Shown here in pieces: positions 1-8,750 of a stretch of DNA of 64,000 nt. The stretch is taken from assembly GCA_019239975.1 (NCBI GenBank), contig JAFAZE010000167.1, positions 62,001 to 126,000 on the forward strand. The letters are read 5' to 3'. The position numbers and the translations under genes were made by a program. Position 1 is the stretch's first letter, and each line of letters starts with the position of its first letter. The notes under the pieces are model-generated. The model saw only the letters and a list, made by a program, of their open reading frames with translations. It did not search any database and was not told the DNA's origin. This DNA comes from Streptosporangiaceae bacterium (lineage in GTDB: Bacteria > Actinomycetota > Actinomycetes > Streptosporangiales > Streptosporangiaceae).

Positions 1-856
1 CCAGACCCCGGAAAGTGAGCCGCGATCGCGGCTCACTCCGCGCTACCCCGCAACCAGCGGCGGCGACCACCGCACAATCGCGCGATAACGCGACGTTGAG
101 GCCGAAGGCGGCGAACATGATGTCCGCGATCCGGTCCGCCATCTCGTCCTCGGGCAGCCGGACCTCGGCGCTGATGAGGTAATTCACCCTCTCCAGCATC
201 ATCAGGCAGGCCATCGCGGTCAGCTCCGCGTGCTCCTGGTGCCGCCCGGCGCTTTGGGCTGCCGCGGTCATCCCCGTCGTCATGGCTTCGGCGATGCTGA
301 AGAACAGCCGCAGGGCGTCACCGTAAACTTCCTCGGGCACGAGGTCGGCCGAGCTGAGGACACGGAGCACGGTGCCGTGCGCGGCGTAGGCGGCGAAGAA
401 CTTCCGCACCCACTGACGCAGCATGACGAGGCTGGCCTCGTCGTTCGTGACGACCGGGAAGTCGCCGGCGACGATCTCCATGTCGTGCAGCGCGTCCCGC
501 AGGAGCGCCTTGAACAGGTCCTCCTTGTTCGAGAAATACAGATAGAACGTGCCGTGCGAGATGCCCGCCCGGCGCACCACGTCATCGACGCGGACGCCTT
601 GAAAGCCCCGGTCTTCGAACTCGATCATGCCGGCCTCGAGAAGCTTGCGCACGGTCTCGCGGCCCTGCGCCCGCAGTTCGCGGTCCTGGGCCGGGACGCC
701 GCCGCCGAGCGACGGGCGCGCCTGCGGTTTTCGCGCCGGGCGCCCCGTCCCGCGTCGCTGGCTGGCGGCGCGCGGCGCGGCGGGCTGCCGAGAAGCGTGT
801 CCCCGGCCCGCGCCGGAGCCGCCGGGCACGCGACTCTGGTCTGCCTCCTGGGTCAT
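1..856 (-). CDS. TetR/AcrR family transcriptional regulator (3' end outside window)
   Basis: The minus-strand frame starting at ATG 856 stays open to the window edge, so the C-terminus is missing (285 codons visible). After a disordered, Arg/Pro/Gly-rich N-terminal extension of about 60 residues comes a TetR helix-turn-helix (RVDDVVRRAGISHGTFYLYFSNKEDLF pattern, roughly residues 80-115), then a helical ligand-binding domain ending near the phrase ADIMFAAFGL around residue 245. TetR proteins usually bind a palindrome near their own or a neighbouring promoter and release it when a small molecule binds. The tail beyond residue 245 does not look like TetR sequence and runs through a perfect palindrome (14-37), so the true stop may lie just past the edge. 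The ligand is unknown. A later start is possible because the extension is not conserved in the family and no strong ribosome binding site precedes ATG 856. Confidence 0.85.
   Translation of the reverse strand, partial: MTQEADQSRVPGGSGAGRGHASRQPAAPRAASQRRGTGRPARKPQARPSLGGGVPAQDRELRAQGRETVRKLLEAGMIEFEDRGFQGVRVDDVVRRAGISHGTFYLYFSNKEDLFKALLRDALHDMEIVAGDFPVVTNDEASLVMLRQWVRKFFAAYAAHGTVLRVLSSADLVPEEVYGDALRLFFSIAEAMTTGMTAAAQSAGRHQEHAELTAMACLMMLERVNYLISAEVRLPEDEMADRIADIMFAAFGLNVALSRDCAVVAAAGCGVARSEPRSRLTFRGL
14..37. repeat. Perfect 24-bp palindrome
   Basis: Positions 14-37 form a perfect inverted repeat centred on GCCGCGATCGCGGC and flanked by AGTGA/TCACT. It lies in the tail of the TetR reading frame. 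It could be a rho-independent-type hairpin (no T-tract seen), a TetR-type operator, or part of a DNA repeat family. Nothing else in the window matches it. Confidence 0.5.
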
Positions 857-1083
857 AGTCAGAGAGTAGCCGTAGCCGCGTGCGTTGCAGCGCATACGGG
901 CATAGCCGCGCCGCGGGCGCCGTTGATGGCGTCCCTCTCTTCCGGCCCCGGGCCCAGCACCAAGGTCTGGCTCACGCAGAGCGGTTCCGCGCCGCCCCAA
1001 CCCTAAGCGGTCAGGCCGCGTGCCCCGTTCCGCGCCGCCAGGTCTTTGTTCGGGGCCGCTGCCGCCTATACAGTTGGAGAACT

Positions 1084-2286
1084 GTGGGCCACGTGACGTT
1101 GCGCAGAACCTCAATTGCCGCGCTGATAACGGCCTGCGTGGCCGCGGCGGGCTGTGCCGTCGCGTTCACCGGGGGAACGTCCAGCCAGCCGGCCGGCACC
1201 CAGTCGTCGCTGATCAGCCTGCCGGCCATCGTGCCGGCGGTCAGCGGTGGGCAGCCGTTCGGCGACGGGGCCGCGGCCCCGTCGGCAACCCGGCACTCCT
1301 CCGTGCCCGCGCCGGCCGCCATGCCCCGCCAGCTCATCGTTCCCGATCTGGTCGCGGCCGTTCCCGGCGGGCTGACGCAGCGCCAGATCGCCGGGATACG
1401 CCGTCTGGCCGGCGTCAGGGCGGTGCTGCCCATCGATGGCGGCCAGATCAGGATCAACGGGAAGCCCGCCGAGGTGCTCGGCGCGGCGGCGGGCGCGCTC
1501 CGTTCCTGGACGCCGCCCGAGACAGCCGGCAGCGATGCGGTCTGGGCCGCCTTCGGCCGCGGTGACCTGGTGACGAGCAGCGCGGCCGTCCGCAGCCTCG
1601 GCCTGCGGCGCGGCCATGCCTACCCGGTCACCGCCGCCGTCCAGGCGCAGGTCCCGTTCGGCGTGTCCGCCCTGCTCGGCGTGCCGGGAGTCGACGCGGT
1701 GGTGGACGCGCAGCGGGCCACCCAGCTCGGGCTCGTGAAGAACGTCGCCGTGCTGATCAACGCGCCGGGCGACCAGCTGACCACGCTCACGTCGCGGGTC
1801 CGCTCCGTCCTTCGCGGCCGCGGTCAGGTGGTGCGGCTCGTCCCCGTGAACGTCACGACCAACCTGCCCGTGCAAACCCCGGCCCAGGTGCCCACCGGAG
1901 TGCCCGGGAACTACCTGCAGCTCTACCAGGAGTCCGCGGCCCAGTACTGCCCCGGCCTGTCCTGGACGGTGCTCGCCGCCATCGGCGAGATCGAGAGCGG
2001 CAACGGCCAGAACATGGGGCCCTCCAGCGCCGGCGCCCTCGGGCCCATGCAGTTCCTGCCGTCCACATGGGCGGTGTGGGGCATCGACGCGTTCGGCCAG
2101 ACAGGGCCGCCCAACATCATGAACCCGCTCGACGCCGTGCCGTCAGCGGCCCGTCTCCTGTGCGCCGACGGGGCGGCCGCCGGGGGAGCGTCCCTGTACC
2201 GGGCGATCTTCGACTACAACCACGCCGACTGGTACGTCAACGAGGTCCTTGCGCTCGCCCAGGAATACGCCCGCGAGTACGGCTGA
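1084..2286 (+). CDS. Secreted lytic murein transglycosylase (SLT domain), probable lipoprotein
   Basis: GTG 1084 is preferred over upstream GTG/ATG codons because GGAG at 1076-1079 lies four bases before it and a lipoprotein-type signal follows (VTLRRTSIAALITACVAAAG then C24, an A-A-G-C lipobox). Residues ~50-275 are an actinobacterial spacer region without a clear family. Residues ~285-400 form an SLT domain: AIGEIESGNG with the ES-motif glutamate at about E304, then GALGPMQFLPSTWA and the YNHADWYVNEV helix. Lytic transglycosylases cleave the MurNAc-GlcNAc bond of peptidoglycan, giving 1,6-anhydro ends, outside the membrane. It converges on the MFS gene with 14 bp between stops. Its precise role (growth, sporulation or resuscitation) cannot be told from sequence. 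Confidence 0.88.
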   Translation: MGHVTLRRTSIAALITACVAAAGCAVAFTGGTSSQPAGTQSSLISLPAIVPAVSGGQPFGDGAAAPSATRHSSVPAPAAMPRQLIVPDLVAAVPGGLTQRQIAGIRRLAGVRAVLPIDGGQIRINGKPAEVLGAAAGALRSWTPPETAGSDAVWAAFGRGDLVTSSAAVRSLGLRRGHAYPVTAAVQAQVPFGVSALLGVPGVDAVVDAQRATQLGLVKNVAVLINAPGDQLTTLTSRVRSVLRGRGQVVRLVPVNVTTNLPVQTPAQVPTGVPGNYLQLYQESAAQYCPGLSWTVLAAIGEIESGNGQNMGPSSAGALGPMQFLPSTWAVWGIDAFGQTGPPNIMNPLDAVPSAARLLCADGAAAGGASLYRAIFDYNHADWYVNEVLALAQEYAREYG

Positions 2287-2300
2287 TCCCGGCAAGGGGC

Positions 2301-3620
2301 CTACTGCGGGGTCGCGGCGCCGACGTTGAGCCGGCGCAAGCCCGCCAGGCAGAAGAGCACGCTCGCGCCCCCGCAGGAGGCGGCGAACCCGTAGCCCCAG
2401 CGGGCGCCGGCCGCGTCGACGATGAAACCTGCCGCCGTCGCCCCGGCGGCCACCCCGATGGAGATGCCGGTGGACAGCCAGGACATCGCCTCGGTGTTCC
2501 GGCCGGGCAGCGCCTGCGCGTCGACCAGACTGAAGCCCGCGATCAGCGTGGGCGCGATGGTCAGGCCGCACAGATAGATCACGCATGTCAGCGACACCAG
2601 GTTCGGCTGCGCCCAGAACGTCCCGACCCCGCCCACGGTCAGCGCCAGCGTGATCGCGAACCGGCGCTCCACAGGGGCCCGCCAGTGCCGCGAGCCGTAC
2701 CACAGGCCACCGGTCGCGCTGCCCAGCGCGTAGCTGCCGAGGATGAAGCCGGCCAGCGGCTTGTGCCCGAAGTGCTGCGCGAACGCCACGGTGCTGAGGT
2801 CGATCCCGACGAACATCGCGCCGAGGAACACGTAAACAGGCACGAGCACCAGCAGCCCGGGTGCGGCCAGCCTGCCACGCCGGGATACGGCGTCCGCGGG
2901 GGACGGCCGCCCGGCGGGCGGCGGCTCGGTATCGCGCTGCGCCGCGAACCACAGCGTGCCCGCCAGGCACAGCGCGGCCGCCGCGCCGACGCCCGCCGCG
3001 GGGTACACCTCCGTAGCCAGCAGCGTGACGGCGGCGGGGCCGACGATGAAGCACACCTCGTCGGCCACTGACTCGAACGAGAACGCGGCATGCAGCCGGG
3101 GCGAACCGGTGAGCAGGGCGCTCCACCGCGCCCGCACCATTGAGCCAAGCGACGGCATGGTCGCGCCCGCGGCGGCCCCGGGCACGAAGAACGCCCAGGA
3201 AGGCGCGCCCAGCTCGACGGTCACGATCAAGAGCAGCGTACTGACCGCGAAAATCGCCGCCAGCGGCCGCAGCACCCGCCGCTGGCCGTAGCGGTCCACG
3301 AGCCTGGCGGACTGCGGCGCGCAGATCGCGTAGCCGATGGAGCCCGCCGCGGAGACGCTCCCCGCGACCCCGTAACGGCCGGTGGCCGCCGAGATGAGCA
3401 GAACGGTTCCCAGCCCGAGCATCGCCATGGGCATCCGGCCGATCAGGCCAGCGGCGGAGAAGCGCCACGCGCGCCGCACCCGGAAGACATCGGCGTACGG
3501 CTCCAGCGACCGCGCCAGCACCCGCCTGACCCGGCCGCCCGCCGTGTCCCCGCGCCCGGCCGCGCCCGGTTCGCCAGCCCGCCGCATACCCCCGGCGTCC
3601 GCTTCCTCAGCGCCCATCAT
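2301..3620 (-). CDS. MFS transporter, 12-TM type
   Basis: A polytopic membrane protein with about 12 hydrophobic segments and MFS features: a DRYGQRR-type loop 2-3 motif (LVDRYGQRRVLRP), a central charged/Pro-rich cytoplasmic loop (QRDTEPPPAGRPSPADAVSRR) splitting two six-helix halves, and a short C-terminus. The longest frame opens at 3764, but that would run through the divergent ferrochelatase promoter; ATG 3620 (or 3617) is preceded by GTGAGG and still leaves an N-terminal tail of ~50 residues before the first helix. This subgroup is widespread in actinomycetes as putative drug or sugar exporters; the substrate is not predictable. It is convergent with the transglycosylase and divergent from the ferrochelatase. 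Confidence 0.85.
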   Translation of the reverse strand: MMGAEEADAGGMRRAGEPGAAGRGDTAGGRVRRVLARSLEPYADVFRVRRAWRFSAAGLIGRMPMAMLGLGTVLLISAATGRYGVAGSVSAAGSIGYAICAPQSARLVDRYGQRRVLRPLAAIFAVSTLLLIVTVELGAPSWAFFVPGAAAGATMPSLGSMVRARWSALLTGSPRLHAAFSFESVADEVCFIVGPAAVTLLATEVYPAAGVGAAAALCLAGTLWFAAQRDTEPPPAGRPSPADAVSRRGRLAAPGLLVLVPVYVFLGAMFVGIDLSTVAFAQHFGHKPLAGFILGSYALGSATGGLWYGSRHWRAPVERRFAITLALTVGGVGTFWAQPNLVSLTCVIYLCGLTIAPTLIAGFSLVDAQALPGRNTEAMSWLSTGISIGVAAGATAAGFIVDAAGARWGYGFAASCGGASVLFCLAGLRRLNVGAATPQ

Positions 3621-3762
3621 CGCGTGCGCGGCCTCACAGCTCACGACCCTAGCCGACGATGACAATTCGATTTCCCCGCAGTCAGCAGCCCTCATACCCC
3701 CATCGTGCCGCCGGCCACCGACATTCCAGGGGTCGTCCCCCGGGGCCAGTACCGTAGGGGAC

Positions 3763-4896
3763 ATGCCGGCTTACGACGCGTTTCTCCTGCTCTCCTTCGG
3801 CGGCCCGGAGGGCCCCGACGACGTGCTGCCGTTCCTGGAGAACGTCACACGCGGCCGCGGCGTCCCGCCGGAGCGGCTGGCCGAGGTCGCGAAGCACTAC
3901 CACGGATTCGGCGGCATCAGCCCGATCAACCAGCAGTGCCGGGACCTGCTGTCCGCCGTGCGGGAGGACTTCACGCTCAGCGGCATCACGCTCCCCGCCT
4001 ACTGGGGGAACAGGAACTGGTACCCGTACCTGGCCGACACGGTCCGCGCGATGGCGGACGACGGGGTGCGCCGCGCGATCGCGTTCGTGACCTCGGCATA
4101 CAGCTCGTACTCCAGCTGCAGACAGTACCTGGAGGACATCGAGCGGGCGCGCGCGACGGTGGCCGCCACCGGGCGCGAGGTCCCGGAGATCGACAAGATC
4201 CGCCCGTACTTCAACCACCCCGGCTTCATCGAGCCGTTCGCGCGCAGCACGCTCGCGGCCCTCGCGACGCTGCCCGCGGACGTCCGTGACGGTGCCCACC
4301 TGGTGTTCACCGCGCACAGCGTCCCCGTCGCCATGGCGGCCGCGAGCGGCAGCCCATCGGCGGGCACGACACGGCCCGGCGCGGGCGGAAGGTACGTAGC
4401 CGAGCTGACCGAGGCCGCCCGGCTTATTACCGAACGGGCCGGTGGTGGCTCGCGCAGCTGGCACCTCGTCTACCAGAGCCGAAGCGGGCCCCCGTCGCAG
4501 CCCTGGCTGGAACCCGACGTCAGCGACCACATGAGGACCCTGGCAAAGGCGGGGGTGCCCGCGGTTGTCGTGGTGCCCGCCGGGTTCGTCACCGATCACA
4601 TAGAGGTCCTGCACGACCTGGACACCGAGGCGGCGCAGACCGCCGCCTCGGTGGGGCTGCCATTCGCCCGCGCGGCGACGCCCGGCGACACCCCGCGGTT
4701 CGCGTCGATGATCACCGAACTGGTCAGGGAGCGGCTGGACGTGCCCGGCAGCGCGCAGCCGCGGCCGCCGGCGCCCGCGGCGCTCGGCGGCTTCGGGCCG
4801 GCAGGCGACGTGTGCCCGGCGGACTGCTGCCGGTACCGCCGCCCGGCGGCGGCTGGCGTGCGCCCGGGAGGCGGTACGACGGGGACCGCGTCGTGA
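3763..4896 (+). CDS. hemH: Ferrochelatase (coproporphyrin ferrochelatase type)
   Basis: ATG 3763 follows AGGGG and gives the family N-terminus MPAYDAFLLLSFGGPEGP. Ferrochelatase inserts Fe2+ into a porphyrin; in Gram-positive bacteria the substrate is coproporphyrin III (CpfC) in the coproporphyrin-dependent haem pathway. The catalytic histidine is H185 in FTAHSVP, and the VLHDLDTE and PGFVTDHIEV regions match the C-terminal half. An internal Cys (C119, SSYSSC) and a C-terminal C351-PAD-C355-C356 cluster fit the [2Fe-2S]-carrying actinobacterial ferrochelatases; the cluster itself is inferred. Its stop overlaps the start of the next gene (GTGA). hemE lies 51 kb downstream in the same window. 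Confidence 0.95.
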   Translation: MPAYDAFLLLSFGGPEGPDDVLPFLENVTRGRGVPPERLAEVAKHYHGFGGISPINQQCRDLLSAVREDFTLSGITLPAYWGNRNWYPYLADTVRAMADDGVRRAIAFVTSAYSSYSSCRQYLEDIERARATVAATGREVPEIDKIRPYFNHPGFIEPFARSTLAALATLPADVRDGAHLVFTAHSVPVAMAAASGSPSAGTTRPGAGGRYVAELTEAARLITERAGGGSRSWHLVYQSRSGPPSQPWLEPDVSDHMRTLAKAGVPAVVVVPAGFVTDHIEVLHDLDTEAAQTAASVGLPFARAATPGDTPRFASMITELVRERLDVPGSAQPRPPAPAALGGFGPAGDVCPADCCRYRRPAAAGVRPGGGTTGTAS

Positions 4897-5702
4897 CCGA
4901 GATCACAGCGCGGGAGCTGCTCGAGATCGCCGTGGCCGCCGCCCGGGCGGCGGGCCGGCTGCTCGCGGGCACCGGCGAGCGCCCGGAGGTCACCGCGACC
5001 AAGTCGAGCCCCACCGATGTCGTCACCGAGATGGACCGCCAGGCGGAGGCCATGATCGCGGCGCACATCAGGAAGGACCGCCCGGACGACGCGGTGCTCG
5101 CCGAGGAGGGCGGCCAAAGTGGCCAGGCCGAGGTGCGATGGGTGATCGACCCGCTCGACGGCACCGTCAACTACCTTTACGGGCTGCCCGACTGGGCGGT
5201 GTCCATCGCCGCGGAGGTGTCCGGGACGATCGTGGCCGGCGTGGTCGAGGTCCCCCGGCGCGGCGAGACGTTCACCGCGGTCCTGGGCGAGGGAGCCTGG
5301 CTCGAAGACCGCCGCGGCCGAAGCACGCTGCGCTGCGGTACGGGCCCCGACCTCCCGCAGGCGCTCGTGGCGACGGGGTTCGGCTACCAGGCGAGCCGTC
5401 GGCGGGTTCAGGGTGAGGTGGTCGCGGCGCTGCTGCCGCAGGTCAGGGACATCCGGCGCGGCGGCTCGGCGGCCGTGGACCTGTGCTCGGTGGCGGCCGG
5501 CCGGGTGGACGCGTACTACGAGCGTGGGCTGAACTACTGGGACTACGCCGCCGGCGGCCTGGTCGCCAGCGAGGCCGGCGCCGTCGTGGGCGGCCTGTCC
5601 GGCGGGCCGGCCAGCGGCTCCATGACCGTCGCCGCCGGGCCCGCGCTGTACCCCCGGCTGGCCGCCGTGCTCGCCGCCCTGGATCCCGAGCGGGACGGCT
5701 GA
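4893..5702 (+). CDS. suhB: Inositol monophosphatase family protein
   Basis: GTG 4893 overlaps the ferrochelatase stop (GTGA) and gives a 269-residue protein of usual family length. Mg2+-binding motifs are present: the EEGG loop after VLAEEGG, the signature DPLDGTVNYLYGLPDWAVSIA, and the C-terminal WDYAAGGLVASEAGA. The family removes phosphate from inositol-1-phosphate or related sugar phosphates; in actinobacteria this feeds inositol for phosphatidylinositol and mycothiol, though histidinol-phosphatase or fructose-bisphosphatase paralogues exist. Translational coupling with ferrochelatase implies co-transcription. A longer frame (GTG 4812) overlaps the ferrochelatase tail and is less likely. 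Confidence 0.9.
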   Translation: MTEITARELLEIAVAAARAAGRLLAGTGERPEVTATKSSPTDVVTEMDRQAEAMIAAHIRKDRPDDAVLAEEGGQSGQAEVRWVIDPLDGTVNYLYGLPDWAVSIAAEVSGTIVAGVVEVPRRGETFTAVLGEGAWLEDRRGRSTLRCGTGPDLPQALVATGFGYQASRRRVQGEVVAALLPQVRDIRRGGSAAVDLCSVAAGRVDAYYERGLNYWDYAAGGLVASEAGAVVGGLSGGPASGSMTVAAGPALYPRLAAVLAALDPERDG

Positions 5703-5726
5703 GCCCGGCCGCATGGTGGCTGCCGG

Positions 5727-6464
5727 TTACCGATGGGATCCGGTGCCGGGGTTTGTTCGCGCCGGGCCTGTTCCGCCGGGCGTGACGAGGCCGGTTTCGT
5801 AGGCGAGCACGACGGCCTGGGCACGGTCGCGGAGGTCCAGCTTGGCCAGGATGCGGCCGACGTAGGTCTTGGTGGTCTGCTGGGCGATGACCAGGGTGTC
5901 GCTGATCTCGGCGTTTGACAGGCCGCGGGCGATCAGCCGGAGCACTTCGGATTCCCGGTGGGTGAGCGCGGCGAGCGTGGCCGGGAATGGCGGGTCCGGG
6001 CGTGGCTGGCGGGCGAAGTCGGCGATCAGCCGCCGGGTCACCGAGGGGGCGAGCAGCGCGTCGCCGGCGGCCACCACGCGGACCGCGTGGACCAGTTCGG
6101 CGGCGGTGGCGTCCTTGAGCAGGAAGCCACTGGCCCCGGCGCGCAACGCCTCGTACACGTAGTCGTCGAGGTCGAAGGTCGTGAGCATCAGTACCCGCGG
6201 CCGGCCCGGGTCGGCGTCGCGGAGGATCTGGCGGGTTGCTTCCAGTCCGTCCATGACCGGCATCCGCACGTCCATCAAGACGATGTCGGGGTCCAGATGC
6301 CGCGTCTGGCTCACCGCCTCGGCGCCGTCAGCGGCCTGGCCCACGACGAGCAGGCCTGGCTGGGCGGCGAGCATTGCGGCGAAGCACTCCCGTACCATCG
6401 CCTGGTCGTCGGCGATCAGGCATCGTGTGGTCACGGCGCCGCCTGCCGCGCCGTCGGCCGTCAT
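5727..6464 (-). CDS. NarL/LuxR-type response regulator
   Basis: A 245-residue regulator with an N-terminal receiver domain (CLIADDQAMVRE, phospho-acceptor D65 in VLMDVRMPVMDG, K in FLLKDAT) and a C-terminal LuxR/NarL helix-turn-helix (LTHRESEVLRLIARGLSNAEISDTL pattern). Start ATG 6464 overlaps the stop of the histidine kinase gene (ATGA), so both are translated as one unit. It is most likely phosphorylated by that kinase and controls the divergent ABC transporter operon at 8007; the pairing is inferred from adjacency. Confidence 0.93.
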   Translation of the reverse strand: MTADGAAGGAVTTRCLIADDQAMVRECFAAMLAAQPGLLVVGQAADGAEAVSQTRHLDPDIVLMDVRMPVMDGLEATRQILRDADPGRPRVLMLTTFDLDDYVYEALRAGASGFLLKDATAAELVHAVRVVAAGDALLAPSVTRRLIADFARQPRPDPPFPATLAALTHRESEVLRLIARGLSNAEISDTLVIAQQTTKTYVGRILAKLDLRDRAQAVVLAYETGLVTPGGTGPARTNPGTGSHR

Positions 6465-7912
6465 GCCGCCCGGCCGAGCGGGAGCACCGCTGACACCATG
6501 AAGCCGCCATCGGGCACCGGGCCGGCCGACAGAGAGCCGCCGAGCAGCGCCACCCGCTCGCGCATCCCGGCCAGCCCGTGGCCCGGCCCCCGTTCGTTCC
6601 GCGACGCGCCGGGGGGTCCCCCGGGTCCGTTGACCACCTGCAGCAGGACCGCGCCGGCATCGTGGCCCACCGTCACGGTGACCGGGGCTCCGGGGGCATG
6701 CTGGCTGGCGTTGGACAGCGATTCCTGAACAATCCGGTAGGCGCACAGCGCAACTCCGGAAGGCACCTGGTCCAGTGCGGGGGGTACGGACAGCTCGACC
6801 GATGCCCCGGCTCGCCGGGCGGCCTCGACGAGGGCGGGAAGGTCCGATAGCCGGGGCTGTGGCGCGAGCCCGGCGGGCTGGTCCTGGCGCAGCACGCCGA
6901 GCAGCCGCCGCATGTCCGCGAGCGCCTCGCGCGCCAGCTCGCTCAGGGAGCCGAACTCGGTGCGGGCTGATTCGGGCAGATCGCTGAGACGATACGTTGC
7001 GCTTTCAGACCGCAGGGCTATCAGTGACATGTGATGGGCCACCACGTCGTGCAGTTCCCGCGCGATCCGGGTCCGCTCTTCCAGCACCGCCCGCCGGCCA
7101 CGCTCCAGCCGGGTGCGCTCGGTCTGGGCGGCCAGGGCCCGCTGGGTGCGCCACCGGGAACTGACGCTGTCCGCGGCGATCGTCCCGACGGTGAACATGA
7201 CGGTGGCGCTGAGCGGGCCGTTCAAGTCCGCCAAGTCCCTCACGAGCCACAGCCACCACGGGATAAGGCTCAGCGCCCACGTCCACCACAGCACCGGGCG
7301 CCCGTAGCGGACCCCGGCCACGCAGAACACCGCCAGCAGCGCCAGCAGCTGCGCCGGGCCCCACGGCCAGCCTCCCTGCCACTCCTGGGGTAGCAGCGGC
7401 GCGAGCAGCAGCGCGAGCCACCCGATCCGCCAGCCCAGCAGCGGATACCGGGCCGCCAGCAGCAGCGGCGCCACCACCACCGCCACCGTCAGCAGCATCT
7501 GCCCGATTCCGGGCGGCAGGTAGTGGAGGGAATAGCAGGGGCTGATGCGGCAGGCAGTGGGGGGCGCGGGAGTGAGACGGGGCTGCCCGTGCATGCTGGC
7601 CAGGTTGAGCGCCCCAAGCGCCAGCGTCGTCGCGCCCAGCGCCAGATACGCCCGGCGCCGCCACGGCGGGCGCCACCACGAGGGGGCCGTGTCCGGGCCC
7701 GCGAGCACGCGGATCAGCCCGCGCCGCGCCCGGCGCGCCACCCTGCGGGTGCCGCTCGCTGCCGGCGCGGTCCCGGGCATCCGTTTCACGATCTCAGGGT
7801 AGGCCGCCAGGGGCCGCCCGCTCATCACCCCAGCGTGGTCATACCCCGGTATCAGTTCGCTCCGCGGCCGGGGCGGACTGCCTTCGTGGTACGACCACAG
7901 ATTCGGTTCCAT
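6461..7912 (-). CDS. NarL-family sensor histidine kinase (HisKA_3)
   Basis: The protein has about six transmembrane segments between residues 85 and 245, then a HisKA_3 dimerisation motif ARELHDVVAHHMS with the phospho-acceptor H288, and an HATPase_c domain (ALCAYRIVQESLSNASQHAPGAPV, GHGLAGMRERVALLGG). The sensor region has no extracytoplasmic domain, as in intramembrane-sensing kinases that watch the membrane or a partner transporter. It overlaps the regulator gene by 4 bp. The first ~80 residues are hydrophilic; the start may instead be ATG 7825 (preceded by GGGGTG) or ATG 7780. The ABC operon lies 95 bp away in the opposite direction. Confidence 0.92.
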   Translation of the reverse strand: MEPNLWSYHEGSPPRPRSELIPGYDHAGVMSGRPLAAYPEIVKRMPGTAPAASGTRRVARRARRGLIRVLAGPDTAPSWWRPPWRRRAYLALGATTLALGALNLASMHGQPRLTPAPPTACRISPCYSLHYLPPGIGQMLLTVAVVVAPLLLAARYPLLGWRIGWLALLLAPLLPQEWQGGWPWGPAQLLALLAVFCVAGVRYGRPVLWWTWALSLIPWWLWLVRDLADLNGPLSATVMFTVGTIAADSVSSRWRTQRALAAQTERTRLERGRRAVLEERTRIARELHDVVAHHMSLIALRSESATYRLSDLPESARTEFGSLSELAREALADMRRLLGVLRQDQPAGLAPQPRLSDLPALVEAARRAGASVELSVPPALDQVPSGVALCAYRIVQESLSNASQHAPGAPVTVTVGHDAGAVLLQVVNGPGGPPGASRNERGPGHGLAGMRERVALLGGSLSAGPVPDGGFMVSAVLPLGRAA

Positions 7913-8006
7913 GGTGTGACGACCCCGCCCCGTTCCCCCAGGCAGCCTTGAGCCGCGGTGCTTTTCACGCGTCGCGCTTTAACCAACCTGTTCCGGGAGG
8001 CGCATC

Positions 8007-8750
8007 ATGAATGTCGAGATCACCGGCCTTACGCGGCGGTTCGGCCGCACCACGGCGGTGGCGGGGGTGGACCTGCGGGCTGGCCCGGGGGTGTTCGGGC
8101 TGCTGGGCCCCAACGGCGCGGGCAAGACCTCGCTGCTGCGGATGATGGCGACGGCGATGCCGCCGACCTCGGGTCGGCTCCGGCTGCTGGGCCGCGATCC
8201 CGGCCGGTACGGGCAGCGGCGGCAGATCCGCCGCCGGCTCGGCTACCTGCCGCAGAACCTGGGCTATTACCCGGGCTTCACGGTGGCGGAGTTCGTGGAG
8301 TACTTCGCGCTGCTGAAGGAGATGCCAGCGGCGCGGGTCCAGGCCGCGGTGAGGGTGGCCGTCGAACGGGTCGAGCTTGGCGGCAAGGCAAAGGCCAGGC
8401 TCCGGACCCTGTCCGGCGGCATGCTGCGCCGGGTGGGGATCGCGCAGGCCATCGTCAACGAGCCGGAGTTGCTGCTACTGGACGAGCCCACCGCCGGGCT
8501 GGACCCGGAGCAGCGGGTGGCGTTCCGGGCCCTGCTCCGCGACCTTGGCCGGCGCGCCACCGTCGTGGTCAGCACCCACCTGGTCGAAGACGTCGGCGCC
8601 GCCTGCGCTCAGGTCGCGCTGATGGACCGGGGAAAGATCGTGTTTCACGGCACCCCGGCCGACCTGGCGGCCCGCGGCGAGGGACACGGCATCGGCGATG
8701 CGCCGCTGGAACGCGGGTACAGCGCGGTCCTGACGGGAGTGCGGTCATGA
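8007..8750 (+). CDS. ABC transporter ATP-binding protein
   Basis: ATG 8007 follows a strong GGGAGGCG site. A single nucleotide-binding domain: Walker A GPNGAGKTSLLRM, Q-loop YLPQNLGYYPGFT, signature LSGGMLRRVGIAQA, Walker B LLLLDEPTAGLDPE and switch His in VVVSTHLVED. It energises the membrane subunits encoded by the next two genes, whose reading frames overlap it (ATGA at 8747). This ATPase class serves exporters of peptides, lipids or antibiotics. Likely regulated by the adjacent two-component pair. Confidence 0.95.
   Translation: MNVEITGLTRRFGRTTAVAGVDLRAGPGVFGLLGPNGAGKTSLLRMMATAMPPTSGRLRLLGRDPGRYGQRRQIRRRLGYLPQNLGYYPGFTVAEFVEYFALLKEMPAARVQAAVRVAVERVELGGKAKARLRTLSGGMLRRVGIAQAIVNEPELLLLDEPTAGLDPEQRVAFRALLRDLGRRATVVVSTHLVEDVGAACAQVALMDRGKIVFHGTPADLAARGEGHGIGDAPLERGYSAVLTGVRS

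Noticed and set aside
230-1006. Long plus-strand frame (258 codons) at the left end
   Set aside because: It is the shadow of the TetR gene read in the opposite direction; composition is Arg/Gly/Pro-rich and it has no domain, while the minus-strand frame shows a clear TetR helix-turn-helix.
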